Source: Welwitschia mirabilis (Eukaryota > Gnetophyta > Gnetopsida > Welwitschiales). From it: a stretch of DNA of 64,000 bases. The notes beneath the pieces were generated by a model. It was not told the DNA's origin. It worked only from the letters and a program-made list of their open reading frames with translations, and ran no database searches. The stretch is from contig JBOZIK010000001.1 in assembly GCA_051453625.1 (NCBI GenBank), positions 199,772,373 through 199,836,372 on the forward strand, in the 5' to 3' direction. Below, piece after piece: positions 33,596 through 43,820 of the stretch; positions within the stretch are counted from its first letter, which is position 1; every line of letters starts with the position of its first letter. The position numbers and the translations under genes were made by a program.

Positions 33596-35880
33596 ATTTA
33601 GGGTATCAGTAAAATAAGGCTTATGAACTACCATATACAAAGTAAAAGATTAAAGTGAAGAAACCACTAGATCTTAGTCCAATTAAATGTATTTGATCAT
33701 GTAAAAAGTTCCTCACTTTATGGAATTCTATACATGATTAACTTTATTAATAACGTTTTAAGGTATGTTTAGATATCCATCATGAAGAAAAAGTTTAAAA
33801 TACTTTTAAAGTTTAAAGAAAAAATGAAAAATGAATTTGACAAAAAAATAAGATGTTTCTACAAGGACAACAAAGCTAAATATACATCAAATGAATTTTC
33901 TAATATGAAAATGTAAAATACAAAGGTGATTGGCTTGTTTAATTACTCTATAATAGAATGAAATAGAAAATAGTAAGAATTAACACCAAGTAATTCAGCC
34001 TTTGATGTTTCAGTCCATGAATCAAGGGACCTCAAGTTAATAACTTCAAATTTCATTTGAAAAGAAGTATTTAATAACTAAATAGATGTGAGACTTGTCT
34101 TTATTCATAGTAGCCCCATAAATTATTATTTAAATAGAAGAATAAAAAAGATATGGACTACAAGAAGCACAATTACTATTAGAAACTACCACATCATAAT
34201 GCAAAATTTAACTCTGTAATAAATTTTACAATAGCTTCTACAAGATGCTAATTTTTAACTTTTTAATCATTTCTAATTGATCATTGTATTTTTGATATTA
34301 TTAAATTACTAAGTAAACATTGATTTTTTCAATCTTAAACACATTAATAGAATCCATAATATTTAGTTGTTATGTTCATTATCATGTTATGAAAAAAATA
34401 CAATGTTATTTTCTAATAATTTTGTATTAATAAATATTTAATATCAATGTTAAGAACATGTGAACTATACAAGACAATATATTTTGTACATAATTCATGT
34501 GATTATGATACTTTGTAATGTTAATAAATCCATGTTTATTAATATTAACTTAAAATTCTAGCTAGTTAGTAATACATATTATATCTATCTATATAATGAT
34601 TTGTGCATCATGGTATTTATGGATAGATAAGAGAATATCACTTGATAGGAAAATATAAGAGAGGTAATAGAATAGCTAAAAAATAGGCACACTACTTTCA
34701 TGCAGTTAGTTTAAAGGAGTAAGATAAGAAACAACCAGGGAAGAGAAGGAAGGACAAGGATAAAAGGAAAATAAAAAAGGAGGAGAGGAATCTTTGATAG
34801 GAGAAAAGAAACTAGCAATAGTAAAAGATAGAATCTAAAGATAAGGATCCAAGATGAAGAGTTCCAACACATTCTGAAAAGAGTAGCAAATGTCTCTATA
34901 GCTTCACTGTAACCTATAAAGAAAAGCATTGTACTTAGTATTTTATGTGATTATAATATAAGAATTAGGATTAAGCTAAAAAGTTCTCATAAGATGTGAT
35001 GCAATATTAAATTGCTTAAGAAAGTAGTTTTTGTTTTCTTTATTTCTCTACTCCTATATCTATAGTTGGTAGATATTAGGATATAATAGCACTTAGTAAT
35101 ACATGTTTCACAACATTATTTTTGAGTATTTCTAGTAATATTTTTCCTCTATCTTGTACTTTACATATATGATCTCTCATTTATAATTTCATTAATGTCA
35201 ATCTTCAACTTAAGATGTTTAGGTTAATTATTATTAAAAATGGTCTTGACAATACAATCTAAACTAGATTGGTTGAGGATTTGATTATCTTAGTTAGTTC
35301 TTTAGTAAGCTTTCATAAATATTAGTTTAATGACTTGACTTATTTATAGAACATTACCAACATCTTTTTTAAGCTATTTGCATCTTTATAAACAAAATAA
35401 GTACTTTTTAGCACCATTTAGCATTATATTCCATTTACCATTTTTACTGTTGATGCTTTTTTCCTTATCCATAAAGGAGTCATTAATGTTTCAGAGTTTG
35501 TTTCACATGCATATGACCTTAATGTACTTTCTTTTCCTAAAAATTTCTAAAATCCCAAATCAGCTATTAGGAATATTCTTTTATTACTATAGTAAATTGG
35601 AGTTAATATTTCTAAAGTAAAGTTAAGGTATGCATTATTATGTCTTAAGCATAGAACATATGGATAAGTCATGGATGCTCCAAAACATAATCAATTTGTA
35701 AAAGCCAAGATAAGTAAATGGCACAAATATAAATGATGATTAAGCCATGTATTATAGGACTACCCTTTTAAATATAATATTTAAGAATTGCATTGAAATT
35801 TAAATCCACAATAGGAAGCAAGACTTATAGAGATATAACTCATATTCCTCTAAGAAAAGATTATTTCATTGAAGTCTAAG
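33596..35880 (+). repeat. Tandem-array part Q, copy 3 (Q3)
   Basis: Follows Q1 and Q2 from 'aaataaggcttatgaactac' to 'gaaaagattatttcat', where it stops matching Q1 (about 16685). It carries the decayed integrase-like text near 33800-33900 and is interrupted at 34459-35410 by an LTR-like insertion. Confidence 0.6.
34459..35412. repeat. LTR-like insertion in Q3 (probable solo LTR)
   Basis: About 950 bp present only in Q3. It starts TGTGAACTATAC and ends near TTTTTAGCA, so it has TG...CA ends. Its 3' third has 'agttctttagtaagctttca' followed by 'tttaatgacttg', close to the end of the Ty3 LTRs here ('agttctttagtaagcctttg', 'acttaatgatgtg'). A purine-rich block lies at 34710-34880. I infer a solo LTR of a related Ty3 family. 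I found no clean target duplication. Confidence 0.4.
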
Positions 35881-36470
35881 TTAAAAGCTTTATAGAACAA
35901 TAAGATAGCTATAATTCAACTAGAGAAATGATTGATAGAAATCCCCTGGAAGTAACCAACAAACTCACAATAACTTCTAGGGACATAGAATAAAACTTCA
36001 CTCTCATAACAAAGTTTAGTCCAATACAAGAACTTTAGCTAATTCATTAGAGAATAGATTAATTTAATTCTTCTAAGATTAAATACTTTTAGTCATCTAA
36101 ATCAATCATTCCTTCTAGAAGTTATGATGACAAAGACATAGATCTCATAGACTCTTAGCTAATAATTAGACTTAAAAGTGAATCATCTGTAAAAGATTTA
36201 AGAAATTAAGTTACACATGAAGATTAAATCCTAAAATTGATATTAAAATGATGTACTTATTTAGATAAGATAAGAAAATTATCAAAGAAGCAATGACGGA
36301 TTGTAAAAATGGAACTAAGAAAAGCAAATATAATAAGAAAGAAGGCTGAAGTAGATCTTAAAAAGGATAAGATATTGAGAGAAAGATAATACTAAAAATA
36401 ATAAATTCTCTAAAACATAGAGTACATTTTGTGAATTATATGTACATACCCTCACATCAACCATCATCAG
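35881..36470. other. Unassigned AT-rich DNA
   Basis: Starts where Q3 loses its match to Q1. Short coding-like runs in the plus strand ('IIPSRSYDDKDIDLIDS', about 36110-36155, then Lys-rich text) suggest another decayed element, but I recognise no family. Confidence 0.35.
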
Positions 36471-36477
36471 CTTGTGT

Positions 36478-36650
36478 TCACATTTGTGTCCATCATCCTC
36501 ATGCAATCCCTAACTTCTATGTTTGTCATTCTCATGAAACCTCTCACATATTCATTTTCCATTCTTATGCAATCCCTCAAATTCTCATCGATCATTCTCA
36601 TGTAACACATTACATCTGTGTCCATCATTCTCACTTACATCCCCAATACA
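36478..36650 (+). repeat. Degenerate minisatellite, unit about 34 bp
   Basis: About five units of the form 'tgtccatcattctcatgcaa-ccctaac', with starts near 36487, 36521, 36557, 36589 and 36619. The apparent 93-codon frame over it (36431-36712, rich in His and Ser) is a product of the repeat. Confidence 0.55.
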
Positions 36651-36844
36651 CAGTTCATTTTTTACTAAAGACCATAATGTGGTCACTCAAAGTGGATTGT
36701 GCTATGACTTAATGTAGGTTACTATCATGCCCTTATTAGAGTGCTAAGCCCTATGCTAATAAAGGCAGTTACTAATTAAACTAGCTAAAGTACCATGACA
36801 TACTACAGTTGCAGGATAAACTAGAGAAAGATAGGCTCCTCTTT

Positions 36845-37050
36845 CAACTCTTGGGGAGGGTATAGATTTCATGATGCATTAGGAAGGCAGGGAGCTACAG
36901 TTTTAATGGTGTATCAGGCAAGTAGAAAAGCATAAATATGGGGAGGCTATGCATTTCATGATGCATTAGTGAAATAGAAAGGCATAAACTTGGGCAAACT
37001 ATGGATTCCACGACACATTAAGGAGGAGAGAGGCATAAAGATGAGTAGTT
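36845..37050 (+). repeat. Degenerate tandem repeat, about three units
   Basis: Units start near 36851, 36939 and 36991 with 'ggggaggctatgcatttcat' followed by 'gatgcatta' and 'aaaggcataaa'. The first unit is longer by about 35 bp. Confidence 0.5.
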
Positions 37051-37159
37051 TAAAATGTGAATTCATCTTCAACATTTATTATGTCATTGAAATATTATTA
37101 GAGTGCATGCTTAATGATAGATTACTTTCATTTCCCTCCTTTTATTTTTGCAATACTTT

Positions 37160-37447
37160 CATACTTTAGTAACATTTTTTAATAGTTATTGTTTTGAAAG
37201 TTAATAATATTTTTTATCCCTCATTGATAGTCTATTATAGATAGATTTCAACCAACACTGTATTAAAATTTAATAATGGTTTTTAGCCATTATTGTATTC
37301 TAATTAGATGCTAGTCAAAAACGATAATTAAATTTTATATTATTTATAAAAAATTTTAATTATTATAAATGTTAAAAACTATTATTAATTTAATGATGAT
37401 TGAAAACACTCATTGATGATGTCATTAAAAGTCATTTTTGTTATAGT
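37160..37447 (+). mobile_element. Possible DNA-transposon or MITE end
   Basis: Very AT-rich DNA ending in 'gtcatttttgttatagtg', whose complement starts CACTATAACAAAAATGAC. This resembles a CACTA-type terminal inverted repeat. I did not find a matching left end, so this is only a possible terminus. Confidence 0.25.
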
Positions 37448-37449
37448 GT

Positions 37450-40400
37450 TTCATTCTTAATACTACTTCCATTCATTATAACTCTAATAAGTCTATGATT
37501 CATTGCCTCTGGTTTATGGCTAGCTTACCCATCAATGGTATCAGTTGGCGTTCTTAGTGAAGAAAGACTTATTCTTAAAGTTCAATTATAATGTAGAAGT
37601 TCAATGGATTAACAATGACCCATTTCAAATAAGAGGCTCTTATTTGGTCTGAGAAAGATAAATCCATCATTTTAGCTCCAGAAAGGGATCCTTTTTATAT
37701 TTTTCTTTAAGAGGCTAATATCAACGTGTTAATCAACTTTTAGTACATGAAACCTCAATGTGATCATACTCATTGCTTTCATTCTTCATTACATCATCTT
37801 TAAGATGATAACTATAAGCCTTCTGAATCATTCTTTAAGATTCTAAAGTTTAATCCATATCTTTCTAGAACTATTCCTGTCATCTAATTTAATGAAGTAA
37901 AATTCATAACCCTTTAAAGATTTCAAATATCTTTTCTTAGGAATTTATGAAACTTTTTAGTTTTAAACATTATTTTAATAATAAAAATTATGTTTAGGAA
38001 GAGATTAAAGATTCTATCTATATTCATATGTTAGATAATATGATCTCCCTTCTTGCTCAGCCTCTTTCTTTTAAAGAAATTATTATTGCTATGAAGGAAA
38101 TAAAAGATGATAAGGCTTTTTGTTTTAATGGTTTCCTAGTTGAGTTTTATAAGAATTCATGGGATGTGATTAGGGATTCTTTCTATGAAGTCTATAAAGA
38201 ATCACTAGCCTTTGTTTCTCTTAGTAGATTTATTAATAATAGTTTAATCAAGCTCATCCCAAAAGGCAAGGATGAGGATCTACTAAATACTTTCTGTAAG
38301 TTTATTGCTAAAGACTTAGCTAATAGGCCAAAGAAGTATGTTCCTTCTAATCTAATCCATCCAAAGCAAACTTCTTTCATTAAGTATCATTATATTTTAA
38401 CTACTATAATTGTTCTTGCTAAAGTTTGGTAATGAGAATCTAAATCTAATTAAGATCTTATTTTATTAAATATTAATTACTCTAAATCCTATGATAGATT
38501 CTTTTGAAATTTCAACTTGAATGTGCTCTAAAAAATTAGCTTCAAACATGGATTTTTACAATACATTAAGATGATTTCTCTTACGCCTTTGCTAGAGTCT
38601 ATTTTAATGGGTGTACCTCTGCTCCTTTTCAACTTAAGAGATCAGGTTATAAAGATTATCCCTTAGCTACTTACTTGTTCATGATTATTGTTGATGCTTT
38701 GGGTCATCTCATTAAGTTATATTTACAATCAGACTCTCTTCATAGTTCCTTCATCATCATTTTGATCAGTTCTATAATGCTTCCTTTGTCAATGACTCTT
38801 TCTTTTTAATTTTCAATGCTTCATCAAACATTGGTTCTCTGATTCAATGCTTAATTATCTATTGCTAGGATTTTAGTTCTTGCATTGAGTAGGAAGATTT
38901 TTCATATTTTTGCTTTAGGCTGCTCTTTAATTATCATGCTTACATGAGTAGCATCATCTAGCCAAGTGAGTTTTTAAGGTTCTTAATATGTAGTTTGGTT
39001 TCCAGGTCCCTCTCTCATAGCTTTATTCCTGGGTTATGGAAAAGATTCAATAGAATATTTCATAATAACTCTTTGGAGGTCTTTCTCTACCTAGAAAAAT
39101 TATTGTTTATGACTGCATCCTTGTAGCCACTTATGTTTTCTATTCTTCTTATCTTTCTTCCTCTAAATCTTCTTACAATAAGATTGTTGGAATTGTAGGG
39201 AACTTTCTTTAGTACTTTAAAAATTCTAATAATAAAGGCTTTATTAGAGTTATTTGGGATATTTTTACTTGTTCCAATGATCTTGGATAATTAGGCATAG
39301 AAAATATTTTTTATTAAGATAAAGCTCTTGTAGCTCATTGACTTTTTGAATCAAGTGATAGGGATGTGTCGTGGAAGGTACTTGTTAGGAACTTCATTTA
39401 ATTTGTCCTTTCTCTTGGTAGGAGACCTTGGTTATCCAGCTCTTATTAGTAGACTTCTTTCTCACTTATTCATGTAAAATTTGTTGCTCCATTTTTCTTA
39501 ATACTATTTGAGACTCTTAACTCACTATTAAAAGTATAATTCAAGATCCTTGTATACTTATTCACTGGAATACCTCCCTCTAGTGGTTTCTTTAACTTAG
39601 TGATTTAGAGGGTACTCTCATAGAGAAACATGGCTCCAATGCTCTTTCTTTGTATTGTAAAGGAATCATAAAGATTAAAGATGTTTGTTGTGATCATTTT
39701 AATTCTTGATTTACTTAGACTCAAGCAAAGCAAAGGTTTCATCTCTCCGAAAATAAAAGAAATGCCCCCCACATTTGTACTGGTGACTTACTTCCCATCA
39801 TATTTTTTCAACTACTCAAAGTGATTATGATCTTTAAACTTGGAATAATAGTCATAATTATGAACATATTAAGTAAAAATCCATGAATAAATTATGGTAT
39901 GATTCTACTTCAATTTCTGAGTGTCCAAATAAAATTTGATGTACTCAACTCTTAGAGGAATCTTCATAGGATTTATTTCTCTACAATTAGTAGCTTGCTA
40001 CTCCTCCTAAAATTTAAATTTTTGGTTGATTCCTTCCTCAAAATGAGCTTTCTCTTGGTGGTTGACTTCTTCATTTTTCATTTTTTATGCCCCTTTGTCC
40101 ACATTGCGGTGTTGAAGAATCCCTTGAGTACATCTTTTGATTTTCTATAGTTCCTTCTTCTACTTGGACATGAGCTAGCCACTCTTTGAGATGACATCAA
40201 ATTTACAAGCTATTTGCTCCAATTGTCATTGGTGAACATAGCAATCCTTTGTAATAGTGGGAATGGTCATTTTTACACTGTAGAATCTTATTTGAACTAT
40301 GAAAGCTTTATAATAAAGTCCTGTTTAATAGTTAGTTCTTAAGGTCTTCCCTTTTCCTTCCAAACGTTCTATTATTCAAATATTAAGATTCAAATTTTGT

Positions 40401-40538
40401 AGGAGTCCCCCACTTTTTCTTTTGTGATCTCTGTTGGAACTCTTCTCTAATTTGGGATCCATATTGAATAGCTTTATAATCCCTTTTTTGTTTGTTTGGA
40501 ATATAAAAATGTCTTTCACCTCAAAATTTAAAAAAAAA
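37450..40538 (+). mobile_element. LINE (non-LTR retrotransposon) remnant, plus strand
   Basis: Contains a LINE RT fragment (38028-38432), later text 'LGIENIFY-DKALVAH', 'SWKVLVRNFI', 'SLGRRPWLSSSY' (39290-39450), a zf-RVT-like tail with 'CPHCGVEESLEHIF' (about 40095-40135), and 'WEWSFLHCRILFEL-KLYNKV' (about 40260-40320). It ends in a short A-run near 40530-40538. The 5' end is truncated and no endonuclease is recognisable. The same family lies inverted at 40539-42030. Confidence 0.7.
38028..38432 (+). pseudogene. LINE reverse transcriptase fragment
   Basis: An open run of 134 codons: 'PLSFKEIIIAMKEIKDDKAF' (relatives: EEIKxAVFxMxxDKAPGPDG), 'FNGFLVEFYKNSWDVI', 'NNSLIKLIPKGKDEDL', 'CKFIAKDLANRPKKYVPSNL', 'IHPKQTSFIKYHYILTTIIV'. 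This is RT blocks 1-2 of plant L1-type LINEs. About 15 residues around the usual 'RPISLxNxxYK' are missing between 'DLLNTF' and 'CKFIAK', a small in-frame deletion. The catalytic FADD block downstream is not readable. It acts in nobody's favour now: no complete ORF2 surrounds it. Confidence 0.75.
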
Positions 40539-42030
40539 TAAGTTAATGGAAATCACAAATAATAGAAGAGCTTCAAATAAAGAGACTAAGGGAAAAAGAA
40601 GCAGAATCACATAGAATTTTGAGCTTGATGCTATAAACTATACTATGCTTGGAAGAGGAAGGAAGGAGTTGAAGGCTTATAAATGCCTTTGTTCCAAAGA
40701 TTAAAAAGTTCAAACAAAATCTTACAGTAAATACAAGATTATTTTTACCATTGTAAGGCATTACTAAGCTCATCTAGACTAATGAAAGCTCAGAGCTTAT
40801 AGATGTGATACCATTCCAAAGAGTAGCTAGCCTATGATAAAGCAAAAGAAGTTGCTTGACAAGAACAAAAAGTTTGAATAAGGGATTCTTATTTACTACA
40901 GTGAGGACAAAAGGGTATAAAATCTAAAAAGTAAGAGTCCACTCCTAAGAGAAAGCTAGTTATGAAGAAGTGGTTATCAAAAATATAAATTTTGAGAGGC
41001 CTAGGAAGCCTCCAATTATAGGGAAATAAACCCTTGCAGATGTCTTCTGAGAGTTGAGTATGCTTAATTTTATTCTTGTGCATGAGTATTGGAGTATTTT
41101 CAAAACATAGATGCTTCTTGGATTTAGCACACGTGTCTATAATTTTAATCATGCTTCTAAGCCTAAATTATCCTAGTCTCTATGAGCATTTGAGAAGTAG
41201 TCAGTCAAGAATATAGAAGATGATAAGAAATTATTTTATTGCTAGAGAGATTGAATTTGCATTTGATTTGAGTGTAATTGAGTTAAGAGCTAACCTGATG
41301 ACACTAGACATCTTTGATCTTCTTAATCCCTTTCTGACAAGAGAAGAAAGTAGTGAAACCACATTTATCTACTAGAGTTCCTTCTTAATTAGTGAGTTAA
41401 AAGGACCATCATAGAGAAGTGTTCTAATAAATAAGATTTTCAAGAGTTTGTAGTGGACCTCTAGTAGTAAGTTAAGAATTATAAAAACCCTTAAGAAAGA
41501 TGGAATAATGCACCTTTATGGGAGTAGGAATGAGAAGAGGTTGCTAATAAGAGGTGGATAGCCAAGCTTTTCTACCAAAAGGAAGGCTAGATTGAATGAA
41601 ATTCCTCACAAGAGCCTTCCAATATGCATTTCCATATTTGTCCTCAACTATGCAAAAGGTAGCAAGGACTTTGCCTTAATGAAAGATGTTTTTCATGCCC
41701 AAGTATCCTAGATTTTTAGGATGGATGCAGACATCCCAAGAAACTCTTATGAAGCCTTTGTAATAAGGATCTAAAGAGTGCTAAAAAATTTTTGGTAAAA
41801 TTCTGATAGGCTTGTTGTAAGAGGGTTTATAAGTAGTAGGATATATGGAATGGAAAATATAAGTATTAATAAGAATTCTATCACAAAAACTAGTGTTTGT
41901 GGCTAATGAAAGATATTTTGAGAGCCATTTTTACGTCTTTGAATGAATCTTCTTAATAATCCATGACCAAGGCTATCAAAGAGAGATGTTAAAGCCAAAA
42001 GGCATATCAAGAAGCTCAAAAACCTCACTT
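40539..42030 (-). mobile_element. LINE remnant, minus strand, tail to tail with the previous copy
   Basis: On the minus strand: 'WDVCIHPKNLGYLGMKNIFH' (about 41690-41750), 'YWKALVRNFIQSSLPFGRKA' and 'WLSTSY' (41550-41630), then the zf-RVT tail in an open run at 41152-40889 ('SEDICKGLFPYNWRLPRPLK', 'FIPFCPHCSK'), and 'WYHIYKL-AFISLDELSNAL' with 'CKILFELFNLWNKGIYKPST' (40680-40800). Each block has a partner in the plus-strand copy in the same order. Both copies end near 40540, so they face each other by their 3' ends. Confidence 0.65.
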
Positions 42031-42200
42031 GACCTAATGTTGTGACCTAAGTAAGCTTGGGAACTATTATGTTGTGATTAGTTGGAAACATACATTCCTA
42101 ATAAGCTTGGGAACTATTGTGTTACGAATTTTTTAGGAGTATTAACAAAATTTGAAGATATTGTGTTATGATTAGTTGGAAAAATACATTCCTAATATTT
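42031..42200. repeat. Direct duplication of an AT-rich module
   Basis: 'aagcttgggaactattatgt' followed by 'gattagttggaaacatacat' and 'tcctaat' at 42053-42102 is followed by the same start at 42103, a 45-bp insertion, and the same end at about 42160-42198. Confidence 0.5.
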
Positions 42201-42660
42201 AATAGGTTAAGGTATTTTTTTACATGTAGCCTTATCACATTTTATTTCAATAATATGATTGATCATTCTTAGAAATTCTAATTTGAAAGTGTCACCAATA
42301 GACTTATTTAGTAATTTAATTGATAGAATGTGTAGTAGGTCTCTCAAACTAAAGAAACTTTTTGAGATTGAAAGAAGTTGAAGAAAATATTCTATCATTT
42401 GAAAGATTCAAGATCTAAATCATTAGTTCAATGTTATGCTTGGCACTGGAATTTCCATTAAGCCCTAGGTGTAATTAAATCTTCCATTTGGGTGACTGTG
42501 GTGGCTTTACTATTGAGGAAGGTACAATCACTAAAAATTTCGCATTCCACATTTTATTAATTCATTAAATAAAAATTTAGTTAACCTTTAATAGTGAGTC
42601 ATTAGCTAATAAATGTAATCTTGATTTCTTTAAACATCTAAACAGTTAGTTTGTCAAAGT
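42201..42660. other. Intergenic DNA 3' of the CASP gene
   Basis: No gene seen. Minus-strand AATAAA-like signals (plus-strand tttatt near 42555) lie about 430 bp after the CASP stop. One of them, or a nearer variant, may end its mRNA, but no signal stands out. Confidence 0.35.
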
Positions 42661-42661
42661 T

Positions 42662-42737
42662 ATATACCTTATGTGATAAGACACGAATTTGTCATGGTAA
42701 GTTGTAAGTTTAAATCTCACCCTTGGACCACCTTAGC
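42662..42737 (+). other. tRNA-like remnant (SINE or pseudo-tRNA)
   Basis: 'ccttatgtgataagacacga' resembles a tRNA A-box arm, and 'gtaagtttaaatctcaccc' resembles a decayed B-box (GTTCGAATCCCACC). The spacing is right for a tRNA, but the acceptor stem does not pair, so I take it as a tRNA-derived remnant, not a working tRNA. Confidence 0.3.
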
Positions 42738-42986
42738 GAAATGTTCTAACAGAGTTTCAGATTTTTCGTTTTAATGCTTCTGCTTCTTCTGTTTGAACAT
42801 GTCTTTGCTTCAATATCGCATGACCACCGCTAGAGACCGCTAGTGGTTGTCACCTCGCATGAACTGACTGCGTGTTAACTGCTTTGAATACAACACAAAC
42901 TTTTATATTTTGTTTACATAACTGAGACAACTCTGGAATTCCAAGCTTACAAATAGAAAAAGCAGGAAACAGGGAGGATTGTGTTG

Positions 42987-43741
42987 TTAAGAGAAGGGAG
43001 GAGAAGGGCGGGTAAGGAGGCGGAAGAGAGAGAGTGAGGAGACGGAGGAGCTGAGGAGGAGAGTCAGCAGTGAAGCGAAGGACGCGACGAGGGCGAGGAT
43101 GCTCTGGTGGCAGAAGCTGTCGAACTGCTGGCAAAAGGAGAACCAGTTGGCCTTTGCGTTTCCTTTGTTTGCCAGATATTCTATCGCCGTTGCTGCCGCT
43201 GCACCCGACGCCAACACTCCAACTGCCAACGCGTCGGTCGCCATCATCATCGCCGTCGCTGCCGGGGCCCTCTTCCCTCTCACCGCATTCGCCGCCGACA
43301 CCACCGTCGTTATCATCAAATAGCCCGCGCTAACGCTGTTGGCTACCACAAAATACCTGACACACCACAACCATCCCACTCTCCAATATAAGACCACACG
43401 AGACGCCAAACCAAAAGAAATCAGAGCAGCGGAGAATATTACTAAAAAAGCTTCCATGATGAGAAATGGACAAGCGACGCGTACGTGAATGGGGGGAAGT
43501 CGGAGAAGCTGGCCTCGAATTGAAAGAACTGAGTAAAAACTGGCAGGGTCTGGTCGGTAGTGGCCATAGTGATGAGCGCTGCCACAGTGCCCGCCAGAGC
43601 CGTGAATCTGAGAGCGAAGTCCGTGAGCGCCCAGCGTCGGGAGATGGATGTTGATGACAAGGTAAGGGGCGGCAGTGGCAGCTTTGCCAACGACGCTGGC
43701 GGCGACGTTTGTGAGTGTCCCGAATCACTTGCCTTTGCCAT
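42987..43741 (-). CDS. CASP: Casparian strip membrane domain protein (CASP), two exons
   Basis: Exon 1 is 43741-43485 and exon 2 is 43356-42987 (minus strand), giving 208 residues, usual for the family. The 128-bp intron (43484-43357) starts GTACGC and ends TCAG, and the join restores 'PPFTYFVVANSVSAGYLM'. CASPs are four-pass plasma membrane scaffolds that mark the endodermal domain where lignin is laid down. Predicted membrane spans are about 41-62, 87-110, 118-146 and 171-196. The first outer loop carries 'TLPVFTQFFQFEA' (residues 65-77), close to the CASP signature ESLPFFTQF that separates true CASPs from CASP-like proteins. The second loop has 'NWFSFCQQFDSFC' with C161 and C168, and Asp127 lies in span 3. 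The start is the ATG in a good context (gcaaATGGCA). The C-terminus 'FRLLTRPSPPFS' differs from the usual short basic end. The coding region is GC-rich, unlike all its surroundings. Confidence 0.88.
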
Positions 43742-43790
43742 TTGCTTTGCTTTGCTTTGCTTGCTTTGTGATGTGAGATGGGTTTTATAT
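43742..43790 (-). promoter_or_regulatory. Core promoter and leader of the CASP gene
   Basis: On the minus strand TATAAAAC lies at 43789-43782, about 45 bp before the ATG. Between them, a CAAAG/GCAAA repeat (about five units, 43769-43742) runs right up to the start codon. A start site near 43755 would give a very short leader, so the true leader may start from another TATA further upstream. Confidence 0.45.
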
Positions 43791-43820
43791 GCAAAGCGAA
43801 TGGACATTTATAGGAGGTAG

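Noticed and set aside
34711-34929. Minus-strand 72-codon hydrophobic frame as a membrane peptide
   Set aside because: It is the complement of a purine-rich block within an LTR-like insertion, which automatically reads as Phe/Leu/Ser-rich.
36431-36712. 93-codon His-rich frame as a small metal-binding protein
   Set aside because: The frame is made by a degenerate 34-bp minisatellite with no conservation beyond the repeat.
43070-43391. Three overlapping plus-strand open frames over the GC-rich island
   Set aside because: They are antisense shadows of exon 2 and the intron of the minus-strand CASP gene. The minus strand gives a coherent four-span protein with proper splice sites.
43330-43807. 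Minus-strand frames of 154 and 121 codons read as two separate genes
   Set aside because: Part of the 121-codon frame is exon 1 of the CASP gene followed by intron; the 154-codon frame is out of phase with it. Splicing at 43485/43356 explains the region.
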